Source of the DNA: Lachnospiraceae bacterium
GTDB taxonomy: Bacteria; Bacillota; Clostridia; Lachnospirales; Lachnospiraceae
DNA: 64,000 bases
Direction: 5' to 3'
NCBI GenBank assembly: GCA_017411305.1
Contig: JAFQQI010000043.1
Coordinates: 1-64,000, forward strand
Below are positions 57,555 through 64,000 of the stretch, piece after piece. A program made the translations under genes and the position numbers. Below the pieces are notes generated by a model. That model was not told the origin of the DNA and did no database searches. It saw only the letters and a program-made list of their open reading frames with translations. Within the stretch, counting starts at the first letter, position 1. Each line of letters opens with the position of its first letter.

Positions 57555-59210
57555 ATGGTTACAATTACAATCGACGGAATTGCTAAGACATACCCCAAAG
57601 GAACTACTTATGAGACAATCGCAGAGGAATATCAAAGCCTTTACAACGGCATGATTGCTCTGGTGCTTGAAAACGGTAAAATCAGAGAGCTGATGAAACC
57701 GGCTAATAAGGACTGTGTTCTTTCGTTTTTAACACTTAAGGACACCATCGGACACAAAACCTATGTCCGTACTGCACTGATGACGCTGATAAAAGCCGCA
57801 CAGGATGTGCTGGGAGCAGATAAAGTGCAGAAGATGAAAGTGGAATTTGTAATCGGGCAAGGGTATTATCTTGACGTAAAGATGGATGAGAAGCTTACCG
57901 ACGAAACAGTAAAGCAAATCGGCAGAAGAATGCGTGAAATGGTGGAGGCAGATTTGCCTATCACCAAGAAATCCTATCCTCTTGAAGAGGCAAAGGAAAT
58001 CTTTAAAATGCAGAATATGAAGGATAAGGAGAAATTATTCCGTTATCGCAGAAGCTCTTTTGTGAATGTGTATTGTCTGGATGGTTATTATGACTATTAT
58101 TACGGTTATATGCTGCCAAGCACCGGATATCTGAAATGCTATGATGTGATGCTTTATGAAAACGGAATTCTGCTTCTGATACCGGGAATGGAGAATCCCG
58201 ATAAGCTTTCATACTTTGAACCGAAAGAAAAACTGTTCCACACCCTGAAAACCTCTTCTTTATGGGGAGAAATGATGGGGATTGACTCTGTGGGAGATTT
58301 AAATGATACCATATGTCAGGGAACCATGAATGACATGATTCTGGTACAGGAGGCACTGCAGGAGAGAAGAATCGGAGAAATTGCTGAGGAAATCGTAAAA
58401 CGCGGAAATGTGAAGTTTGTTCTGATTGCAGGACCTTCATCCTCGGGGAAAACAACCTTTTCCCACCGTCTTTCCATTCAGCTTCGCAGCTATGGTATGA
58501 AGCCTCATCCCATTGCACTGGATGACTATTTTGTAGACAGGGAAAAGACACCCAGAGATGAAAACGGTGATTACAACTTTGAATGCCTTGAGGCAATTGA
58601 TATTGAACAGTTTAACAGTGATATGAACCGTTTGCTTCAAGGGGAAACCATAGAACTTCCTAAGTTTAATTTCAAAACCGGCAAGAGAGAATATAACGGA
58701 AACTATAAAAAGCTGGGACCGGAAGACATTCTGGTCATAGAAGGAATTCACGGATTGAATCCAAAGACAACACATTCCATGCCGGATGAAAGCAAGTTTA
58801 AGATTTATATCAGTGCTTTAACCAGCTTAAATATTGATGAACATAACAGAATTCCTACAACAGACGGCAGACTGCTTCGGCGAATGGTTCGTGATGCGCG
58901 TACCAGAGGTGCCAGTGCCAAAAGGACAATAGGAATGTGGCCTTCCGTAAGGCGTGGAGAAGAACAATATATTTTCCCCTTTCAGGAAAGTGCAGATGAA
59001 ATGTTTAATTCTGTTTTAATTTATGAGCTGGCTGTGTTGAAGCAGTATGCAGAACCGCTTTTGTTCAGCATCACTGAAGAAGAGCCTGAATTCTATGAAG
59101 CGAAAAGGCTTTTGAAGTTTTTGGAATATTTTCAGGGGATTGACAGCCATAATGTTCCCAGCAATTCCATTTGCAGGGAATTCATCGGAGGCAGCTGCTT
59201 CCAGGTATAA
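57555..59210 (+). CDS. Nucleoside (uridine) kinase-like protein with TGS domain
   Basis: 551 residues. The N-terminal part (VTITIDGIAKTYPKGTTYET) is a TGS domain as in threonyl-tRNA synthetase, followed by a region like the ThrRS SAD domain. The C-terminal half is a uridine kinase-like P-loop protein: AGPSSSGKTTFSHRLS near 293, HPIALDDYFVDREKTP, and DARTRGASAKRTI. Such fusions are common in Clostridia; the substrate is not established. rnpB follows 25 bases later. Confidence 0.88.
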   Translation: MVTITIDGIAKTYPKGTTYETIAEEYQSLYNGMIALVLENGKIRELMKPANKDCVLSFLTLKDTIGHKTYVRTALMTLIKAAQDVLGADKVQKMKVEFVIGQGYYLDVKMDEKLTDETVKQIGRRMREMVEADLPITKKSYPLEEAKEIFKMQNMKDKEKLFRYRRSSFVNVYCLDGYYDYYYGYMLPSTGYLKCYDVMLYENGILLLIPGMENPDKLSYFEPKEKLFHTLKTSSLWGEMMGIDSVGDLNDTICQGTMNDMILVQEALQERRIGEIAEEIVKRGNVKFVLIAGPSSSGKTTFSHRLSIQLRSYGMKPHPIALDDYFVDREKTPRDENGDYNFECLEAIDIEQFNSDMNRLLQGETIELPKFNFKTGKREYNGNYKKLGPEDILVIEGIHGLNPKTTHSMPDESKFKIYISALTSLNIDEHNRIPTTDGRLLRRMVRDARTRGASAKRTIGMWPSVRRGEEQYIFPFQESADEMFNSVLIYELAVLKQYAEPLLFSITEEEPEFYEAKRLLKFLEYFQGIDSHNVPSNSICREFIGGSCFQV

Positions 59211-59235
59211 GACAACAGCATAAGGATAAAAGGAA

Positions 59236-59588
59236 GAAATCAAGTAGAATAAATGATCGCGGCTGCCATAGGGCAGGTGAGGAAAGTCCGGGCTTCGCAG
59301 GGCAGAATGCCGGATAACGTCCGGTGGAGGCGACTCCAAGGATAGTGCAACAGAAATATACCGCTCCCCAGGGAGTAAGGGTGGAAAGGCAGTGTAAGAG
59401 ACTACCGCCTGTACGGTAACGGACAGGGCACATGTAAACCCCATTCGAAGCAAGACCAAGCAGAAAGCGTTTAAGCCGGCCCGGTGAGCTTTCAGGTAGG
59501 TCGCTTGATGCTGCCGGTAACGGCAGTACTAGATAGATGATCATTCACGACATAACCCGGCTTATCGTTCTGCTTGATTTCTTTTTTT
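59236..59588 (+). ncRNA. rnpB: RNase P RNA (type A)
   Basis: Catalytic RNA that removes tRNA 5' leaders. Conserved regions are visible: GAGGAAAGTCCGGGCT near the 5' end, ACAGAAATATACCGC and GGTAAGGGTGGAAAGG-type sequence (AGTAAGGGTGGAAAGGCAGT), and ACATAACCCGGCTTATCG at the 3' end. The long P1 stem is formed by GAAATCAAGTAGAA (from 59236) with TTCTGCTTGATTTC (to 59581), then a T-run that serves as terminator. No protein-coding reading of this stretch is credible. Confidence 0.96.
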
Positions 59589-59641
59589 GATTAAAATACA
59601 AGCGTTATTAAAATGCATTATCTGCTAAATGGAGATTTGAT

Positions 59642-60352
59642 ATGAGAGTAAGAGCATGCCGATGCTTATTTTGTATATTCATAGTTGGGCTTGCAGTGCT
59701 TTGCGGTTATCGGCAGAGTCGGGAAACCATGCATACGGTAAAGGTGCTTCGTGCTCCTGATGAAGAACAGGCATTTGAAAACATACTCTGCAGCTGTGTA
59801 CGGCTTCAGGGAGAGGGACATTACGGAAGCGGAACAATTTACCGGATTACGGAAGAACAATTGATTATCATAACCAATAAGCATGTACTTCAATATTTCG
59901 GACAGGACGGTATGGTTACCTTTTTTGACGGTAAAAGTGCTGCGGGAAAAATCCTGTACTTAAGTGAAGAATATGATTTGGGATTTTTGGCGGTAGATAC
60001 GGCTTCTTTTTCAAAGGAAGAACTATCTGCCTATGCTGCAGTGGTATGTGGCTCGGACAGCTATGATAAACTGAAAAAAAACGACTGTATTTTTATGGTG
60101 GATATTGCTACGGATTTGAAAAATCCGGTAAAACACAGCGGCGAAGTGATGAATCCGAGGAAATATCTTGAGGATTACGGAAAGGAAATGTTCTACGGAG
60201 ATGCCTATGCCAAGGAGGGTATGTCCGGCTGCGGTGTGTTTGATGAATATGGATACTACCTGGCTCTTTTGTCAGGAGGCACGCAGTATAATGAAATCGC
60301 AGCGGTGCCGCTTAATGTGATAGAAACAGAGTATAAAAGGATAAAAAAATAA
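59642..60352 (+). CDS. Secreted or membrane-anchored trypsin-like serine protease
   Basis: 236 residues with a hydrophobic N terminus (RCLFCIFIVGLAVLCG, residues 7-22). The chymotrypsin-fold triad can be assigned: His81 in TNKHVL, Asp112 in YDLGFLAV and Ser195 in GMSGCGVF. GSGTIY and ALLSGG fit the HtrA/trypsin-like core. There is no PDZ domain, so it differs from HtrA. Substrate unknown. It lies alone between rnpB and the convergent rpsT. Confidence 0.78.
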   Translation: MRVRACRCLFCIFIVGLAVLCGYRQSRETMHTVKVLRAPDEEQAFENILCSCVRLQGEGHYGSGTIYRITEEQLIIITNKHVLQYFGQDGMVTFFDGKSAAGKILYLSEEYDLGFLAVDTASFSKEELSAYAAVVCGSDSYDKLKKNDCIFMVDIATDLKNPVKHSGEVMNPRKYLEDYGKEMFYGDAYAKEGMSGCGVFDEYGYYLALLSGGTQYNEIAAVPLNVIETEYKRIKK

Positions 60353-60386
60353 CCCGGTTCACATGACGGTATGAACCGGGTTTTGT
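60351..60386. terminator. Bidirectional terminator between the protease gene and rpsT
   Basis: AACCCGGTTCA (60351-60361) and TGAACCGGGTT (60372-60382) form an 11-bp perfect stem with a 10-base loop. TTTT follows on the plus strand, and AAAAAAA precedes it, giving a T-run on the minus strand. Confidence 0.93.
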
Positions 60387-60407
60387 TCTATGGATTATGC
60401 GAAATAC

Positions 60408-60671
60408 TTAAGCCATCTTGTTTACAGCCTGTGCTAAACGGGAAACTTTTCTGGCAGCTGTATTCTTATGATAAACACCCTTTGTAGCAGCCTTATCGAT
60501 TGTTGCAGTAGCAGCAACCAATGCTTCCTGTGCAAGAGCCTTATCACCTGCTTCAACAGCAGCGAGAACTTTCTTCATAGCTGTCTTAACGCCGGACTTG
60601 ATAGCTTTATTTCTTTCAGCCTTTGTTCTGTTTACTAAAATTCTTTTCTTTGCAGATTTAATATTAGCCAC
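60408..60671 (-). CDS. rpsT: 30S ribosomal protein S20
   Basis: 87 residues. I start at GTG 60671 (VANIKSAKKRILVNRTKAER), eight bases after aggagg; the ATG nine bases further upstream overlaps the spacer and would add MYI to the conserved N terminus. Typical S20 sequence with Lys/Ala-rich helices (AATIDKAATKGVYHKNTAAR). Binds 16S rRNA. Confidence 0.96.
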   Translation of the reverse strand: MANIKSAKKRILVNRTKAERNKAIKSGVKTAMKKVLAAVEAGDKALAQEALVAATATIDKAATKGVYHKNTAARKVSRLAQAVNKMA

Positions 60672-60760
60672 GATGTACACCTCCTATTAAAATCATCAGT
60701 TTCTTGAGATGTTTCATTAAAGCCGGAGACACGACGTCTTAATGTAAACATACGCATATT

Positions 60761-60789
60761 ATTGTAGCTGTAGTTTCCTCATCTGTCAA
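60761..60789 (-). promoter_or_regulatory. Promoter of rpsT
   Basis: On the minus strand TTGACA (60784-60789), 17 bases, TACAAT (60761-60766). The leader is about 80 bases. Confidence 0.85.
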
Positions 60790-60888
60790 TATCTATTTGG
60801 AAATATTTGAAAAAATATTTGAGAAAGAGTAACAGCTCCGCGAAATGAGTATACTGTAAACAAAAAAAGAAATCAAGCGGAGGATGAA

Positions 60889-61806
60889 ATGGGAAGCTTT
60901 AAGATAAGAACGGATCTGGCGCTGGAAGCCCGGGAAAGCGTGGAAGAAGGCGCAGAAGAGCTACGGGGAGTGATTGTGGAAGAGGACTATCATGAGGATA
61001 GCGAGGTTCGTATTACACGAGTGGTAATCGAAAGTAAGAACAGTGCCAAAGTATTGGGCAAACCAATCGGTACTTATCTGACATTAGAGGCACCTGCCAT
61101 GATATTACCTGACGAAGATTATCACAAAGAGATTTCAGGAGAACTTGCAAAACAGCTTCGAAGTGTGATTCCCGGCATCGATAAAGAACCTTCTGTTATG
61201 GTAGTGGGACTGGGAAACAGGGATGTAACGGCAGACTCCCTTGGTCCTAATGTAGTGGATAATCTGGTGATTACCAGACATATGGTAAAGGAATTCGGTA
61301 AAGCTGCCTATAATCAAAGTCACGTCCCCGTTATCAGTGCTCTGATCCCCGGTGTCATGGCCAAAACCGGTATGGAAAGTGCGGAGATTATTAAAGGGGT
61401 AGTGGAAAAGACAAAACCCGATGTGGTATTGGTGGTGGATGCATTAGCTGCCCGTTCTACCAAACGGCTGAACAGAACCATACAGATTACGAATGCCGGA
61501 ATCCATCCCGGTTCCGGAGTGGGAAACTACCGCAACTCCATTACAAAGGAAAGCTTGGGCGTTCCGGTAATTGCGGTAGGAGTACCCACGGTGGTGGATG
61601 CTGCTACCATTGTAAATGATGTTTTCAGAAAGATGTTCGCAGGAATGGAAAGTGAACTTAGGGAGATTCAGGAAGAAATTCAGGTAAGTATGGGTGAAAT
61701 CTACAACATGTATGTAACAGGAAAAGATGTAGATTATGAGATTAAGCAAATCAGTCATATTATCTGTGATGCCATTAATGAAGCCTTAGAGCTGCAAAGT
61801 GAATAG
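60889..61806 (+). CDS. gpr: Germination protease GPR
   Basis: 305 residues of the aspartic GPR family (A25), which degrades small acid-soluble spore proteins during germination. SFKIRTDLALEARESVEEG is the processed N-terminal region; VMVVGLGNRDVTADSLGP and GIHPGSGVGN are conserved blocks. Divergent from rpsT. GTATACT at 60849 may be a sporulation-type -10, but the -35 is unclear. Confidence 0.95.
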   Translation: MGSFKIRTDLALEARESVEEGAEELRGVIVEEDYHEDSEVRITRVVIESKNSAKVLGKPIGTYLTLEAPAMILPDEDYHKEISGELAKQLRSVIPGIDKEPSVMVVGLGNRDVTADSLGPNVVDNLVITRHMVKEFGKAAYNQSHVPVISALIPGVMAKTGMESAEIIKGVVEKTKPDVVLVVDALAARSTKRLNRTIQITNAGIHPGSGVGNYRNSITKESLGVPVIAVGVPTVVDAATIVNDVFRKMFAGMESELREIQEEIQVSMGEIYNMYVTGKDVDYEIKQISHIICDAINEALELQSE

Positions 61807-61895
61807 AGAATGAATGTCCGGTTGGGAGCATATACTGTTACGATTTGAAATGAAATATGATCAAAAACAGTATTCCCTACGGAGGAATGTTCTGC

Positions 61896-63245
61896 ATGCG
61901 AATTAAGGACCGGAAAGTTGCAAAAAACATAATAATAACGATTGTTATATTTATAGTTATCGGAAAAGGAGCACTATTCCTCATTCAGGAAAAGAGAGAG
62001 AGCCTTGAAAAAGCTATGGTGACTTTTTTGCAAAAAGAAATGGAACAGGCTTATTTTATGCCGGCAAGCTTTATTAGCGCAGATACCGCAGACATGGGAA
62101 TCCATAAGATACCGGACCGGATTATCCGGGAAATGCTGCCGATATATGCTTTTGCAGAAAATACAGTTGGGAAGGAAGAAAATGAAGATGAAATGATGGC
62201 AGAGTTTTTCAGGCAAAGAGAAGGCAGCGATGAAGACAGAAAGGATATTGAGGAAGAAAAGCTGGATTATGGGAAAGACGCTCTTCATATAGAAAACAGT
62301 ATTTTAGAAGAGATGGAACGGGAAAACCGTGCCTTTGCAGAAAAACCGCCACAGAGCGGTGAAAATACTGTAAATCCGGAAGTTTCTGCGGAAGAAGCTG
62401 AGAAAATGGCGGGGCAGGATACCAAGGGTCAGGTTGTTGACGGAGAAGAAAATGACTTTGTTATAGCACAATATCCGGCTTATACCTATGATTGGGAGGA
62501 ACAGTGGGGATATGAGGAGTTAGTCTCTAACTTCTATGCAGTGGATGCTTCCACCTCTCTGAAGGAAGAGTATATGAATCTGGATGAGCTTTTATATCGG
62601 GATTTGTCAGTGGATTTAGAAGCTGAGGGTCCTCAGATTTTGATTTATCATACCCACTCCCAGGAAGCCTTTGCAGATTCTGTTGAAGGAGATGCTTCCA
62701 CTACCATTGTCGGAGCCGGTGAAAAGCTGGCAAAGCTGTTATCGGAGGAATACGGATTTAAGGTTATGCATCATACCGGTGAGTATGATGTGGAGAATCG
62801 GGATTATGCTTATTCTAATTCATTACCGGAGATTGAACGGATTTTGGAGGAAAATCCCTCTATTGAGGTAGTCATTGACTTACATAGGGACGAAATGCAG
62901 GAAGGCAAAAAGCTTCTTATGGATTTGCAGGGGCGTCCCACGGCACGCTTTATGTTTTTTGACGGCATGAGCTATATCCGTAATAAAGGGGAAATTACTT
63001 ATTTGGAAAACCCTTACATACAGGATAACCTGGCCTTTTCTTTTCAGGCACAGGTTACTGCCAATCAGTACTATCCGGGAATTGCGCGGAAAATCTATCT
63101 GAAGGCTTACCGCTATAATCTGCATTTGTGCCCTAAGAGCATATTAATTGAGCTGGGAGCCCAGACAAATACGGTGGAAGAAATCATGAATGCCTGCGAT
63201 CCCCTTGCCCACATCATTTCCATTGTTTTGAACGGCGAAGTATGA
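61896..63245 (+). CDS. spoIIP: Stage II sporulation protein P
   Basis: 449 residues from ATG 61896 (ggagg 10 bases upstream). One membrane anchor (NIIITIVIFIVIGKGALFLI) and an acidic linker precede the amidase domain: ILIYHTHSQEAF (from about 248) holds zinc His and Glu, EVVIDLHRDEM further ligands, and LIELGAQTNTVEE the C-terminal motif. SpoIIP cleaves peptidoglycan during engulfment. Gene order gpr-spoIIP-lepA is usual in Clostridia. Confidence 0.94.
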   Translation: MRIKDRKVAKNIIITIVIFIVIGKGALFLIQEKRESLEKAMVTFLQKEMEQAYFMPASFISADTADMGIHKIPDRIIREMLPIYAFAENTVGKEENEDEMMAEFFRQREGSDEDRKDIEEEKLDYGKDALHIENSILEEMERENRAFAEKPPQSGENTVNPEVSAEEAEKMAGQDTKGQVVDGEENDFVIAQYPAYTYDWEEQWGYEELVSNFYAVDASTSLKEEYMNLDELLYRDLSVDLEAEGPQILIYHTHSQEAFADSVEGDASTTIVGAGEKLAKLLSEEYGFKVMHHTGEYDVENRDYAYSNSLPEIERILEENPSIEVVIDLHRDEMQEGKKLLMDLQGRPTARFMFFDGMSYIRNKGEITYLENPYIQDNLAFSFQAQVTANQYYPGIARKIYLKAYRYNLHLCPKSILIELGAQTNTVEEIMNACDPLAHIISIVLNGEV

Positions 63246-63251
63246 TATAAT
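63223..63251 (+). promoter_or_regulatory. Promoter of lepA
   Basis: TTGTTT (63223-63228), 17 bases, TATAAT (63246-63251), also with a TG extension. It lies at the end of spoIIP. An imperfect hairpin (GCTGC-TTTA-GCAGC, about 63272-63285) stands in the leader. Confidence 0.75.
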
Positions 63252-63315
63252 GCTGGCAGTAGAAAAACAAGCGCTGCTTTAGCAGCATTTGTTTTATAGA
63301 AAGGTACGAATTTAA

Positions 63316-64000
63316 ATGGCACAAATAGACCAGAGTAAAATCAGAAATTTCTGCATTGTAGCACATATCGACCACGGTAAGTCTACTTTGGCAGACAGAA
63401 TCATTGAACATACAGGACTGCTTACCAGCAGGGAAATGCAGGCACAGGTCCTTGACAATATGGAGCTTGAAAGAGAAAGAGGCATTACCATTAAGGCCCA
63501 GACGGTACGAACCGTTTACAAGGCGAAGAATGGGGAGGAGTATATTTTTAACCTGATTGATACTCCGGGACATGTAGACTTTAATTATGAAGTCAGCCGA
63601 AGCTTAGCGGCCTGTGACGGCGCTATTTTGGTAGTAGATGCTGCTCAGGGAATTGAAGCACAGACGCTGGCCAATGTTTATTTGGCACTGGATCATGATT
63701 TGGAAGTGTTCCCCGTTATCAATAAGATAGACTTACCCAGTGCAGAGCCGGACAGGGTGAAGGATGAGATTGAAGATATTATCGGTATTGAAGCCCAGGA
63801 TGCCCCGCTGATTTCTGCCAAGAACGGCATTGGAATTGAAGAAGTGCTGGAAGCAATTGTAGAAAAAATTCCGGCGCCCGGCGGCAGCGCAGACAACCCT
63901 CTTCAGGCTCTTATTTTTGACTCCCTGTATGATTCCTATAAGGGCGTTATTATCTTTTGCCGTATTGTAGAAGGCCGCGTTTCTAAGGGGACAAGCATCC
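63316..64000 (+). CDS. lepA: Elongation factor 4 (LepA), 5' part
   Basis: The first 228 residues of the GTPase; the gene continues past the window. AHIDHGKST (G1), DTPGHVDF (G3), [10 protein letters not shown] (G4) and ISAKNG (G5) are present, and [15 protein letters not shown] [11 protein letters not shown] of the LepA domain II. Acts on stalled ribosomes. Start ATG at 63316. Confidence 0.97.
   Translation, partial: MAQIDQSKIRNFCIVAHIDHGKSTLADRIIEHTGLLTSREMQAQVLDNMELERERGITIKAQTVRTVYKAKNGEEYIFNLIDTPGHVDFNYEVSRSLAACDGAILVVDAAQGIEAQTLANVYLALDHDLEVFPVINKIDLPSAEPDRVKDEIEDIIGIEAQDAPLISAKNGIGIEEVLEAIVEKIPAPGGSADNPLQALIFDSLYDSYKGVIIFCRIVEGRVSKGTSI

Noticed and set aside
59016..59544. Minus-strand ORFs over rnpB
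   Set aside because: They are antisense readings of the RNase P RNA, whose conserved core is clear.
61800..61895. Sigma-E promoter for spoIIP
   Set aside because: CATATACT resembles the -10, but no -35 lies at acceptable spacing.

Overview
This window looks like chromosome from a spore-forming, probably motile member of the Lachnospiraceae (Clostridia). The evidence is low-GC clostridial codon use, the rpsT/gpr/spoIIP/lepA order, the dgt-dnaG-rpoD-trmK cluster, a type A RNase P RNA, an acpP-fabK-fabD-fabG-fabF-fabZ-accDA-fabH lipid cluster with FMN-type FabK, and c-di-GMP and sigma-D type genes. No species name can be given from the sequence alone.

Layout. 1-2493: a degraded coding remnant, an HD-GYP phosphodiesterase, and a FliD-like orphan gene behind a near-consensus sigma-D (flagellar) promoter. 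2463-8223: uronate (pectin or glycosaminoglycan) catabolism. An AraC regulator with a perfect CcpA (cre) site is divergent from kduI-kduD-(RpiB/DhuI-like)-eda-kdgK, which together take unsaturated uronate to pyruvate and glyceraldehyde-3-phosphate. A 142-nt nested palindrome lies between eda and kdgK. 8322-9116: a ZIP metal transporter. 9172-17733: a compact type VII secretion locus (EssC-like ATPase, EsaB-like protein, five WXG100-like proteins, a membrane-anchored protein, and a lipase with a helical C-terminal tail that resembles a reverse-architecture effector). 17775-25576: a flavin-dependent 2-hydroxyacid oxidase relative, an AraC regulator, a Csp-type subtilase, an MBL hydrolase, two COG0523 metal-chaperone GTPases (one very His-rich) and a CmpB-like membrane protein. 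25595-30247: a mannoside operon (FGGY kinase, phosphomannose isomerase, GH2 beta-mannosidase).

30376-36335: a tRNA-Leu(AAG) gene carries a 4.9-kb integrative mobilizable element (tyrosine integrase, MobV relaxase, HUH rolling-circle Rep, shikimate-dehydrogenase-like cargo). It is followed directly by a 1-kb relative that keeps both ends, an integrase stub and a different cargo gene (GNAT acetyltransferase). The two units share integrase-proximal ends, a cargo promoter and right ends, as if cargo is exchanged at a fixed slot.

36432-43645: an APH-like kinase, a hybrid histidine kinase, a GGDEF(degenerate)-EAL phosphodiesterase and a DUF885 metallopeptidase. 43711-52744: the fatty-acid synthesis operon, controlled by a strong promoter with four TTTGA/TCAAA-type operators at exact 16-bp spacing, and closed by a MarR (FabT-like) repressor gene. 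accD and accA are fused, and accB and accC are absent. 52850-59588: dgt, dnaG, rpoD, trmK, a nucleoside kinase with TGS domain, and rnpB. 59642-64000: a secreted trypsin-like protease, rpsT (reverse), gpr, spoIIP and the start of lepA, which runs off the window.

The most unusual signals are the paired cargo elements at tRNA-Leu, the minimal T7SS locus with its lipase, the long nested palindrome in the uronate operon, and the 16-bp operator array at acpP.
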